A stretch of 64,000 bases of DNA from Guillardia theta CCMP2712 (taxonomy: Eukaryota > Cryptophyceae > Pyrenomonadales > Geminigeraceae): NCBI RefSeq assembly GCF_000315625.1, contig NW_005434634.1, forward strand, positions 332,811 through 396,810, in the 5' to 3' direction. Positions 32,015 through 42,049 of this stretch are shown one piece after another. The notes under the pieces are model-generated. The model was not told the origin of the DNA and searched no databases. It saw only the letters and a program-made list of their open reading frames with translations. Numbering within the stretch: the stretch's first letter is position 1; each line of letters starts with the position of its first letter. Both the position numbers and the translations under genes were made by a program.

Positions 32015-34440
32015 ATGAGCGCGCATCTCGACGAGGCAGCCGTGAGGGAGGCGACGATGATCAGGGAGATCCCAAGACCGGTGAGAGGAGGAGAGGAGGA
32101 GAGGAGGAGAGGAGGAGAGGAAAGAGCAGACGAGACTGTCGTGTGGGGAGGATAGCAGAACAAGACCCTGATTTATGCAGTTCGATGTGTGCTGCTGTGA
32201 ATCGGGGAATCTATCTGTGCATTGGAGGCAGAGATTGGGGTGGATTCAAGCGTGCCTGTGCCTTGGCCTTGAGAAATAATCTTTATCGCACAGGATGGAA
32301 AGGGTGATATCAAGTTGTTTGTGACGTCCTCCAACAATGCTCCATTGTCTGGTCCCGGGTTTGGCTACAAGACAGTGAAATCCACGGGCGAGATTTACTT
32401 CTACTACGATTCCAACCGTTTCCCCGAGGGCCGGGAAAACGCACAGGTAGGATCTTCTTGATGCGAAGAGATGGGTATTGATCGAGCATCTGACATGCAA
32501 TCACCTGCTACCTCGCTCAGGTTGCCTCTGCCATACAGAAGTTGATCGATGAGATGCCACGTCACCCGGAGAAATTTAGCAACTGTGAGGTAGCACATGT
32601 GCATCAGAGGTCCACATTGTTCTCATCCTCATGTGTTTGCCGGTCAGCCCATCACGAGCAATTTCGGAGCCGATGAGATAGCGAATCCGGACATGGCAAC
32701 TCTGGAGAAACGACTGGAATCCTTCCGTGACTGGCCGAGAGCTGAGATGAATTTCAGGAAATTGGCTGAGGTATTCCTGATACTTGCTAATTCTGCATGT
32801 TCTAATGCTTGTCTTCAGTCAGGATTCTTCTACGCTCCAATACCAGGATGCACTGACAGGTGCATCTATTACGCTTCGGGCAATGCTCTTTTCAACTGGG
32901 ACCCCAACGACGATCCCTGGACAGAATACAAGAAGTGGTACCCTAACTGTCCTTACGTCAAGAAGAAGGAGGCTGCTGCTAACAATGTGAGTTTTGGTTT
33001 TGGTTGCGTGTTTCTCGCCCCTATCTCTGCATCTCTTGTTTTGATTTTCTCATTCGCCCAGGGGAAAGGCGGCTCAGTGTTCAGCGGGTTGAAGAGCTTC
33101 TTCTCGGTCACACCGACCAAGGCCCAAGAGCAGCCCCCGGCACAACCTATAAATCTTTCCGAGAGATGGCCTCAACACATCAAAGATGCTGATCCCGCTG
33201 TGCGGTAGGAACAACCACCTGGACATGCTCGGAGCTGATTTCAGCGATTTAGGTGGCGCAAGGTTCTCGAATGGGAGATATCCAGAGAATCAAAAGACAG
33301 GAGGGGAGCAGTTCAACCCAGCACTGACCGAATTCTACAACATGTGATCAAGTTGATCGATAGGATCTTCTTTGAATGTGATTTCCCTAGGCTCATCGGC
33401 AGCAGGAGATTACCAACCAGTCGCTCGCGCAGTCGAAAAACAAACTTGCAGAGATCGAGTCAGAAGCGATTAAGGGGATCGGTCATAGCCCTTCCTCGGG
33501 TGACAAACAGGTTTCCTCTCGGACGATGACGAGAAGATTCAGTGCATCTCACTCTGACGCATCGGCAGACCATTGAGGGCGCGACCGGGGGGACTGATGA
33601 AGACAGCAGATCAGTCGCTTCTTCTCCCAGCGTCACTTCTGCATCTCTTAGTGAAGCTGTCGAGGTCTATTGTCGATCCTGCACGGCACTGGAGTTGACA
33701 TCAGGCCGATAGGGATGGAATTTGAGGGCGGAAAAGGAAGAATGGGTCCGGGAAAAGGCTGTCTTTGTTGCCGTCAGGTCGAGGTGCGCCCGTGGTAGTT
33801 TTTTCCAGCCTCCCCCTGATGTAGAGCAGGATGGGAGAGGATCTTATCCAGCTTGAAGAGACGATACAGAAGAGGCGGAAGGCAACTCATGAAGCACGCC
33901 GCAGCGACGTGTGATGGTGATGGTTCGATGCAGGAGCTCTCGGAGGTGGAGCATCATCTCAAGGCTGCGATGGATCATTTCTTCGCCAAGAACTCGCAGA
34001 TGCTCGATCTCGTGGATGAGAGGGTCGAGAAGCTGGCGAGCGGATACTCAAGAGTAGCAAAGCTCATTACCAAGAGTATGGACAATGCAATCATGCAGAA
34101 GGAGGCGGGGATAGAAGCCTTGAAGAGGTTGATGCCTCAGTCCGTCACCCACCCGCTGACCTTGACTTCCTGGCAGGCGTACTCAGCAGCAGATTGAGCA
34201 GAGGGAGAAGGCGGAGTTGGAGCTCCGAAAGCTTGCAGACAAACAGGATCAGGCAAGGGGATGTTAGTGTGCGCCGCAACATGACACGATTCCCGCTCGC
34301 AGGAGGAGCGTGAGCTCGAGATGATGCGGAACACGTTCAAGTCGAAGCAGCAAGAGCTTGTCGACATGAAGATGGGTCCTGCTCGCCTCCTTCCTGTCGC
34401 TGTCTCTGACACTGTGCATGCTGCTGCAGGCAAGATGTAA
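32015..34440 (+). CDS. BIR-domain protein with C-terminal coiled coil
   Basis: Exons 32015-32080, 32294-32446, 32521-32589, 32648-32770, 32819-32986, 33062-33204, 33253-33343, 33391-33510 and 33569-33664 join cleanly. Later exons (about 33830-34440) encode a coiled coil (VEHHLKAAMDHFFAKN, QQQIEQREKAELELRKLADK, EERELEMMRNTFKSK) and end DMKMGKM, though the exact junctions at 33665-33930 are unsettled. The BIR module is KRLESFRDWPRAEMNFRKLA, ESGFFYAPIPGCTDRCIYYA, LFNWDPNDDPWTEYKKWYPNC. BIR proteins bind caspases, IAP-binding motifs or the mitotic spindle (survivin type). Of the four zinc ligands (CxxC, H, C) only the first and last Cys are kept; the second Cys and the His are replaced (Tyr at the His place). 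A BIR followed by a long helix recalls survivin layout, but the preceding roughly 95 residues (DGKGDIKLFVTSSNNAPLSG...) are unlike it. Confidence 0.75.
32083..32122. repeat. (GAGAGGAG)n purine repeat in first intron of BIR gene
   Basis: Tandem GAGAGGAGGAGAGGAG units immediately downstream of the GTGAGA donor. Confidence 0.75.
34253..34302 (+). other. GC-AG intron in the BIR gene
   Basis: KLADKQDQ ends at CAG|GCAAGG and resumes in frame at GCAG|GAGGAGCGT (EERELEMM). Reading through would stop at TAG within the interval. Confidence 0.65.
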
Positions 34441-35226
34441 ATAGTTGCCGATGGATGCTGGGACCTTCGATCTGCTCTGCTAACCACGGCCATTGCCACC
34501 TCATTCATTTTATTCTTAACCACGCATCACTTCTCTTGGAGGTGAACCTGTGGTGCATTCCCTACGTCGCCTTTCTCTAATTGTCCTCCTCTTTCATTCC
34601 ATACGGATTTTTTGCAATACATTTTCGACCTCACTTCTTTCACGTTCCTGCCTTGCGTTGCCCTCTCCCGCCCCGCCCCCTTCTCTACCTGATCTTTTTT
34701 CTTCCCCTCTCCTTGGACGTCCCCTCTCCTCTCTCTCCCCCCTTCCTCATGCCTCCCCTCCGCCGCTCTCCCTCCCCTCGCCCATGACGTCGAACTCGCA
34801 TCTTGAAAATCTTCACCTTTCCACAAACCACCACCCCTACCCCCTCCATCTACTTCTCGTACCCCTACCCATCTTCCCCCTTTTCCCATCGTCCCTACTC
34901 CCAGTGTACTCCCCGCGTCTCTATCCTCCCCCTCCTCCTTGCTTCCTTCAGAACCATTCAACCACTGAACCACTTGCTGCTCTACACCACCAGCTCCTCC
35001 ATCTCTTGCTCGCTCCTTCCTAGTCCGTCTCTTGCCGTCCGCAAGGATCTCTTCATCCCCCCCTCCTCAATTTGCCCTGTGTGCTCCCTTATCTGTACCT
35101 GTACCTGTGCCTGCCCCTGCCCTGCTTGCCTTATCCATCCTCTCACCGTTCCCCCCCCTCGTTGACCTGACTGCCATCCCTATCGGAAACTTGTCCTCAC
35201 TTTCCTGCAGGAGAAGTTTTCTTGAT
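34441..35226. other. CT-rich spacer upstream of the lipase-like gene
   Basis: 34650-35165 is strongly pyrimidine-rich (CTCCC, CCTTCC, TACCCCTACCC). No splice-supported exon. It contains C-tracts that are the complement of the G-tract motif (34840-34865). A CCTGCAG acceptor at about 35203-35209 may belong to a 5' exon of the next gene. Confidence 0.4.
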
Positions 35227-36843
35227 ATGTTGAGAAGACCCGGCAAGGGAGCTTCTACACTCGCATCCATCCTTCTCCGTAGCCAGAACCGGGGTCACCT
35301 GTTGAGTTCAAAGCAGGACTTCACGGTCAATCAGATACGGGTTGCGTTGGCGGTAGCAAGTTTCCTCCTGCAATCGACGAAAGCGAACTGCTGGCAAGGC
35401 AGCAACGCGTTTGTTAAGAACATCGCGTTTGCAAACAGGTTCTCGATCAGTCAACCCTTTTCTCTCCTTAGGAAGGTGAGGGCATGCTCGCTGGAAGAGA
35501 GCAAGTTCTGCCTGACATAGTCACAGATCTCTCAGTTTCGATCGTCGGGGATGAGCAGTCGAGACACCAGCCCCCTCCATGCTCAGAAGGAGGCTTACGT
35601 TAATGCCGACCCAACAGGGGATTCATCCAAGACACAAGATGTTTTCAGGGGAGTGCTCCAGCTTCTCAACTACAAGCAGATGCTTGCCAGCCGAACGGAA
35701 GACATCGCCAGGAGAAGGCGAAAGAGCAGCGTCTCCTCCAGCGGGCCCGAGCACCTCATTGTGCTGGTGCATGGATTGGCAGGCACTGCAGGTGAACTTT
35801 GATCGAACTTGTCTCAGCAGCTACTCACACTCGTTGCGATTAAGATGACCTAGCATACCTGAAACGCTCTGTCGACTCACAAGATGGCACACTGAAGAAC
35901 ACGCTCGTCTACCTTGCTAAGTGCAATGAGGACAAAACAAGAGATGGGGTGGAGGCTGGTGGATGGCGGCTGGCCAAGGAGATTGTGGAGCTTGTAGAGG
36001 AGGTGCCATCGTTGCAGCGGATCTCCTTCGTAGGAAACAGCTTGGGCGGGCTGTACTCAAGGTACGCCATTGCCGTGCTGCACAGGGAGGGAGGAGGAGG
36101 GCGTCAGGAAGAGGATCTGGTCTGCGGCCTCAAGCCGGACACGTTCGTCACCACAGCCACTCCCCACCTGGGGGTTCGCAGGTTCACTTACCTTCCCATC
36201 CCCGACCAGCTGCATGGGCTGGCGCCAGTCTTCGTGGGTCGAACGGGCGACGATCTTTTCATGCTGGGGAAGGAGGGAGACGAGCCCCCCCTGCTGCTGC
36301 TGATGAGTACCTGCGAAGTCTTCCTCCGGGGCCTCCGAAGCTTCAGTCGGCGACGGGCCTACGCGAATCTGGAGGGAGACTTCCTGGTGCCCTTCGGAAC
36401 GGCGGCTTTCATGGTGGAGGATGGACGAGCAGGCTGGGGGATCCTAGAGAAGGGGACCTCAGAGGACTTCGAGAAGAAGTCGAGGAGGATCCTCAACCAG
36501 TCGCAAGTTGTCTGCGAGATGATGGTAGATGCGCACGAGGAGCAGGTCAGCTCGGACAGAATCCGTTCGGCGAACGGCAAGTCAGACTCGGAGGCTCTCA
36601 TGGTACGTGCTCCATGCCGTGGGATCATCCCTTGTGCTGACTGATCGACAGGCTACTGCCCTCAACAGCTGCGGGTGGTCCAAGGTGGGGGTACGATTCA
36701 GCAGCCCGCTCCCGCTCGCTCACAACAAGATCTGCGCGTTGGAGGGAGGAGGGCTGCTGCGAGCGCCTGTGCGGTGGATGTGGGAGGAGGGGAGGGGAGT
36801 AATGGACCATCTAGCGCGGTACCTGCTGAGGAGCGAACCATGA
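35227..36843 (+). CDS. DUF676-family lipase/serine hydrolase
   Basis: Exons: 35227-35475, 35527-35791, 35845-36602, 36652-36843, all phase-consistent, about 487 residues. The alpha/beta-hydrolase core begins LIVLVHGLAGTADDLAYL (oxyanion strand with HG), followed by the nucleophile elbow SFVGNSLGGLYSRYAIAVL (Ser in G-N-S-L-G) and TFVTTATPHLGVRRF, all diagnostic of PF05057/DUF676 putative serine esterases. The nucleophile motif is GNSLG rather than the more common GHSLG. The N-terminus (MLRRPGKGASTLASILLRS) is basic with Ser/Arg and no acids, like a mitochondrial or plastid transit peptide, but the true start may lie in an upstream exon. The C-terminal part (GWSKVGVRFSSPLPLAHNKI...) ends DHLARYLLRSEP and supplies a candidate catalytic His. 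Likely acts on membrane lipids or other esters; substrate unknown. Confidence 0.8.
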
Positions 36844-37045
36844 AGTCATCGAGCCTGGGGACTTCTAGCAAGGGGTAGGGTATTTGTATTTAAGGGGTAG
36901 GGTATATTTTCCCCTAAAGGAAACACTTCCAATTAGGTGGTAGTAAAAGGATATTTGTTGGGTGGGGTGATGTAAATGTGGGGTAGGGGTGATCGGCATG
37001 CAATGGTGGAATGATAGGGGTGGTTAAAATGGGTTGCGTCCAGTG
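36844..37045. promoter_or_regulatory. G-tract spacer between tandem genes
   Basis: AAGGGGTAGGGTAT occurs twice (36868-36913), followed by TGGGTGGGGTGATG and TGGGGTAGGGGTGATC, the last about 60 bases before the next ATG. This is the clearest short example of the G-tract motif in front of a start codon, and here the genes are in tandem rather than divergent. Confidence 0.45.
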
Positions 37046-38627
37046 ATGGCGGCACGTTGGGCGATGGCGATGGCGGCGATGGCGGCGATGGCGACGACAA
37101 GAGGAGGAGGAGCAGCAGGAGGAGAGAGACTGCTGAAGGATAATCTCGTGTCAGGATCGAGTAGTCTCAGGATGCTGCTGATCGTCGATGGGATGAAGGC
37201 TCGTCTACGGGGAGGATACAACCCGTTCAAGGATGAAAGGAACCCTTACAGCGGGGAGGATTTCAGCACAGACTTGTCCTCCTCCAGTGTTGAGCCTGAA
37301 GTAAGTTCCTGTTCTCTTCCTCTTTGCAATTTATCCCCTCCCCCCCGTCCCTCTCTCTGCTCGTTCGAGCTCCTGCGAAAGCAATTAACAGTTGTGAAAC
37401 AGTTTGCAGAACCTCTGAGGGATGACTTGTCGCGAGATGAAGCGATTGCCAAGTGAGACCTGCCAGTGTGTGCAGGAATGAGGATGATCGTGTTGCAGGT
37501 GGTGTCAAGAAGAGGAAGCAAGAGCAGCTGCCTTCGATCGGATCCCCCCGAACCCCATTGCTATTCCGAGATCAGGTAGTTCGTACGAGATGAGCAGCAT
37601 GATGATGGTTCTTATGCAGATGAGAAGCTGACGGAAGAGATTCTGCGTCTCGTTCATTCCTACGCGAAGCATTCTCAACAGTGAGGTCCCTTGCTGAGCT
37701 CTTGGGGTTTTGATGGGAGGCAGGTTGTTAGAGAAAGTGAAAGGCATTCGGAGAGAGATGAAGAAATACAAGCCGATGGAGAAGAGAGACTGGGACGAGG
37801 GGAAAGTAGATCGCAACTACAAGAAATGGATGGCGTCGAGGGAGCTGCTGAAACGAGATCTCAACCCTATCCTCATTGAAAGGAACCCCAACGAGACAAT
37901 CCTAGAAGCTCTCAAGGGAAACCTGACGGATCTGACCAAGAAGAATCACTTCTTTCAGAACATAAGGAGGTGAGGGTGAAGAGTTTGCTTGCTCTTGTTG
38001 CAGTGTCATGTTTCCTGCTGCTGGTTTCATCTCACTTGCTCCAGCATCAACAAACTTCTCCTCCAGGGTCAGATGAACGGCAGCTTCATAATGATCATGG
38101 CTGCTGACGTGATCCCATTCGACATTGTCGGCCACCTACCAGTTTGCTGCGAGGAAGCAGACATTCCATATGTGTTCGTTCCTCATCAGGTGAACTCTGC
38201 AGGATGATCTGAAGCACATCATTGATCCTGCTTGCATTCCCAGTATTACCTCGGCATTGCAGCCACGGTGCACGGAGGTTTCCCGTCGTCGTGTTCCGTT
38301 GTGATGCTGAGAAGGTAGGATGATTGAGATGATGGAGGTGATGGTGATGGAGATGGTGATGGAGATGGAGATGGAGATGGAGATGGTGATGGTGATGGTG
38401 ATGGTGATGGTGAATGCTCGCCTTTATGATCTCTAGTTGTCTTGACGTGTCTCAGGGCTGAGGATAAAAAACTCTACAAGAAGTTCGACAGGTCAGGGCA
38501 AACTTGCGGTTTCTTGCTTTGATTGCGTTGCAGAGTTCATAAACAGGTCAAGGAGTTGGATATGACCAGCTCCTGGGCCAGTTGCAGAGAAGACGCATCA
38601 ATATATTACAAGTACTATAGAGGATAG
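37046..38627 (+). CDS. NHP2-like L7Ae-family protein with long N-terminal extension
   Basis: Start MAARWAMAMAAMAAMATTRG at 37046 (GCGATG repeats). Exons joined: to ...SSSSVEPE, then FAEPLRDDLSRDEAIAK, WCQEEEARAAAFDRIPPNP, DEKLTEEILRLVHSYAKH, and a long exon rich in Lys/Arg (IRREMKKYKPMEKRDWDEGK). The L7Ae core follows: SINKLLLQGQMNGSFIMIMA, DVIPFDIVGHLPVCCEEADI, PYVFVPHQ, YYLGIAATVHGG, SVVMLRR. The I-A-x-D-x-x-P-x-D and LP-x-x-C-E-E-x-x-I-P-Y signature matches NHP2, the H/ACA snoRNP subunit that binds kink-turn RNA for pseudouridylation and rRNA processing. NHP2 is normally about 150 residues; here roughly 220 extra residues precede the domain. Two introns after the core contain (GGTGAT)n. 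Ends ASIYYKYYRG with TAG 38625-38627. Confidence 0.75.
38333..38412. repeat. (GGTGAT/GGAGAT)n repeat in intron
   Basis: Tandem GGTGAT and GGAGAT hexamers in the intron following the VVMLRR exon of the NHP2-like gene. Confidence 0.8.
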
Positions 38628-38700
38628 AACGCGGACATGTAAGAAGGTGGAGAGGGGAGAGGAGTAAAGACGGGGGGAGAACGGATGCAACGAAGGACGT

Positions 38701-39276
38701 NNNNNNNNNNNNNNNNNNNNNNNNNNNNNNNNNNNNNNNNNNNNNNNNNNNNNNNNNNNNNNNNNNNNNNNNNNNNNNNNNNNNNNNNNNNNNNNNNNNN
38801 NNNNNNNNNNNNNNNNNNNNNNNNNNNNNNNNNNNNNNNNNNNNNNNNNNNNNNNNNNNNNNNNNNNNNNNNNNNNNNNNNNNNNNNNNNNNNNNNNNNN
38901 NNNNNNNNNNNNNNNNNNNNNNNNNNNNNNNNNNNNNNNNNNNNNNNNNNNNNNNNNNNNNNNNNNNNNNNNNNNNNNNNNNNNNNNNNNNNNNNNNNNN
39001 NNNNNNNNNNNNNNNNNNNNNNNNNNNNNNNNNNNNNNNNNNNNNNNNNNNNNNNNNNNNNNNNNNNNNNNNNNNNNNNNNNNNNNNNNNNNNNNNNNNN
39101 NNNNNNNNNNNNNNNNNNNNNNNNNNNNNNNNNNNNNNNNNNNNNNNNNNNNNNNNNNNNNNNNNNNNNNNNNNNNNNNNNNNNNNNNNNNNNNNNNNNN
39201 NNNNNNNNNNNNNNNNNNNNNNNNNNNNNNNNNNNNNNNNNNNNNNNNNNNNNNNNNNNNNNNNNNNNNNNNNNNN
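38701..39276. other. assembly gap (N run)
   Basis: 576 unknown bases. The gap removes the 3' part of the minus-strand coiled-coil gene whose exons resume at 39277; translations that run through the Ns are meaningless. Confidence 0.99.
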
Positions 39277-41764
39277 CTCCTTCATGCTCTCATTCTGCTC
39301 CATGAGCTTCTGCTGAATATCATCGACCTGACCGGGAAGCGTCAAGCAAGAGGGAGGAGGAGGAGGAGGAGGAGGAGGAGGAGGAGGAGGAGGAGGAGGA
39401 GGAGGAGGAGAGGGGAAAATACTTGATTTCCATTCCAGGACAAGCTTGTGCTGCTGCTTTTGCGCCATCTTCGAAACTCTGCATCCAACTGTGTGAAGGC
39501 AGGAAGACAATTCTTGCCATCCAACAACGTCTGAATCCCTGCCTCCCCCCTTTCCATCTTTTCCCTTCCCCCTCGTCCTCGTCCTCGTCCTTCTCGTCCT
39601 CGTCCCTGTCCTCGTCCTCCTCCATCACCACCTGAGGTTTTCTTTCGTGATCTTCAGCTCGTGGATCGTTTCCTGCAGCTCCCTTGTGATCTCTTTGAAT
39701 TTCTCCGGTCCGAAGTGTGCAAGCGCCTCATTCAGCTCCGATTCAATCTGAGTATCTTTCAGCTCCTCTTATTCCTCTCCCTTCTCCCAGCCTTTTCCCT
39801 GCCCGTGCCCCATGGCTGTCCCCCCTGCCTCCTCCCCTCGTTCTCGTCCTCGTCCTCGTCCTTCTCAACTTCCATCCGGTTGCATCAAACCATTGTTCTT
39901 CTCCCTCTTCTTTGCTCTCCCTGTCTGATCTTGAACGCTCCTCGTCTTACCTGCGCTTTCTTCTCCCGCAGCATTTGCTCTTCCTGTTTCTTCTGATTCT
40001 GCAGCTCAACAACCTGTGCAACTCTTAGGGACTCCACAACAATGCGTCCTCCTCCTCCTCCTCCACCACCACCACCACCACCACCACCACCACCACCTCC
40101 TCCTCCTCCTCCTCCTCCTCCTCCTCCTCCTCCTCCTTTCCTCTTTCGGACCTTCTCCTCTAGCTCCGTAATGTGCTTCTTTGCTGCCTCCAGCGATGCT
40201 CTGCCCCACAGTCACCCTCCTGACAGGGGGAGAGGTCTTCTCCTCCTTCACCTGCTCTTGGTCAGCTGGATGACCGTAGCCGCTGCTTCCTCCGGGGTCT
40301 TTCCTATGGCTTCCGAACCACGTCAGATGGAACGAGAAGAGAGTGAGAGAGGAAGGGGAAGGGGTGAGGGCAAGCGGAGGGTGGAAGGCGGAGGGGAGGC
40401 ATCAGAGAGAGGGAGCGGGAAGGGGGCGAGTGAGTGAGTGAGTGAGTAAGTGAGAGGGAACGGGCGGAAGGGGGAGGGAGGGAGAGAGAGGAAGAAGGAG
40501 AGGGAGGGAGAGAGGGAAGGGAGGGAGGGAGGGAGGGAGGGAGGGAGGGAGGGAGGGAGGAGGAAGGAGGGGAGAGGGAGGGAGGGGAGAGGGGGAATAC
40601 AAGATGCAGTCTTGACTGTGACTTCTAATCCTTTAATCTGCTCCTGCTGCTCGGCATTAACCTGAAACGATTCATAAGAAGATCTCTTCATACCCTCCAC
40701 CTCCTCCGACACCATCCAACCTCCTCCTCCTCCTCCTCCTCCTCTTCCTCTTCCTCCTCCTCATCACCATCATCATCATCATCACCATCACCATCACCCT
40801 CACCGCAATGAGATTCATTTTCTCTGCCTCCAACGCTTTGATTTCTTGGCCTCTTGCATCCAACTCTGACATTTCAAACGTCAAAGGCAGAAACCTGGCC
40901 ACCACAACCTCCAACCTGATCGGAAGAAACTTACTTCTACCTTCCTTTCACTCTCTAGCCTCTGCGCCTGTGCAGGATGTCAGAGACAAGTCGCCTTTGG
41001 ATTCTTCGCATCATCACCTCCTCTACCATCGTCTGTATTTCTCGCTCCTTCATTATCAACTCCTGAAAAACTCACATCACAACAAGCATCGTCAACTCCT
41101 CTGCACCGTTCTGAAGTTTTCAGCCAGCTCGCGCAAGCCCTCCAGCACTACGGTCTTCTCGGGGTTGAACAGCAGCAGCTCTTCTCTTATCTTCTTCATC
41201 AGCGTCTGCCAACTGTCAGTCTAGCATGCAGCCCTCAACGACTCGATCTCTACCTTCTTATCTTCGTCTAGATCCTTCTCCAAGCTCCCGGGAGCTGCGG
41301 CCGCGTAGAGTTTCTTCTCCTCGTCCTCGAAGATCTGAATGCAGTCAGGAACCATCTCGGTCGCTGACTTGGATGGCTCAGAAAAGATGCTGTATCGCAA
41401 GCTCTCAAGCTGCTGCTCTTCGCGCATGAACGTGTCCGCCTGCCATGACGGGTTTCAGCGAGCCTGAGGACCGTGGGAGGCTCACCGGGTAGACAGAGAT
41501 GCTCTTTTCGTGTGATGAAGATACAGGAATCGAAGTTTGAGCCAACTTCTTGTCTGCAGAAGCTATAAGAAAGAGCTCATGATTCAACCATTCTACCCAC
41601 CCCTTCCACGTCGGATCTGTGGCAATATACCGCTCTCATTGCCCTCTGGTTTTGGAACTGTCTTGGCAAATGTTGAAGGAGAGGACCTGTGCTGCGGTGT
41701 GAACATGTTTCAAGTGAAAAACTCTCGATCTCTGCGACTCCTCTAATGATTTCTTCAACTCAGC
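39277..41764 (-). CDS. coiled-coil protein, broken by assembly gap
   Basis: Many short minus-strand exons with heptad character separated by CT- and purine-repeat introns. From 5' to 3': ELKKSLEESQRSRVFHLKHV (about 41760-41700), NHELFLIASADKKLAQTS (41585-41530), LRYSIFSEPSKSATEMVPD with EDEEKKLYAAAAPGSLEKDL (41400-41260), a segment reading EELLLFNPEKTVVLEGLREL (about 41190-41110), EMSELDARGQEIKALEAEKM (40880-40810), GKTPEEAAATVIQLT (about 40300-40250), VVELQNQKKQEEQMLREKKA (40015-39955), LKDTQIESELNEALAHFG with KFKEITRELQETIHELK (39760-39635), and QVDDIQQKLMEQNESMKE (39330-39277) running into the gap. The likely product is a long rod-like coiled-coil protein; no motor or catalytic domain is visible. 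Start codon and exact junctions are not resolved. Confidence 0.5.
39354..39410. repeat. (AGG)n microsatellite
   Basis: Nineteen near-perfect AGG triplets in an intron of the coiled-coil gene. Confidence 0.85.
40040..40137. repeat. (CTC)n/(CCA)n microsatellite
   Basis: CTC, then CCA, then CTC triplet runs, about 98 bases, in an intron of the minus-strand coiled-coil gene. Confidence 0.85.
40430..40600. repeat. (GTGA)n and (GGGA)n purine repeats
   Basis: GAGTGAGTGAGTGAGTAAG at about 40428-40450, then GGGAGGGAGAGA and about eleven GGGA units (40517-40562). Intronic. Confidence 0.8.
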
Positions 41765-42049
41765 TACATGTCCTTGCTTGCCATCACTCCTCATCGTCGT
41801 CATTCTCCCCTCCTCCCTCCTCCTCCTCCTCCTCCTCCTCCTCCTCCTCCTCCTTCTTTCTCCTTGTCCTCGTCCTCAACACCTCCATCACCTGCCTCCC
41901 AGCAGCAGCAATTTTCTCTCGTCATTTTAAAAAAAAATGACGTAACGCACATGTAACGGGAGTTGTGGTATCGGGGGCAGCGATACGGCCGGGGCCGGGT
42001 GGAATGGTGGAGGGTGTAGAGTGTCGGGCAGCGGCGGCGGGAGAGGAGG
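41765..42049. promoter_or_regulatory. divergent spacer, (CTC)n and GC-rich
   Basis: 41814-41853 is (CTC)n. 41930-42045 contains an A8 run and then GC-rich DNA (CGATACGGCCGGGGCCGGGTGG) with GGTGGAGGGTGTAG just ahead of the EsV-1-7 gene. The 5' exon of the minus-strand coiled-coil gene may lie here (ATGACGAGAGAAAATTGC near 41943). Confidence 0.3.

Noticed and set aside
34550-35165. Pro/Leu/Ser-rich plus-strand frames.
   Set aside because: Low-complexity CT-rich promoter-side DNA with no homology.
38548-39510. Long minus-strand frame across the N gap.
   Set aside because: Composed of unknown bases and an (AGG)n tract; not interpretable.
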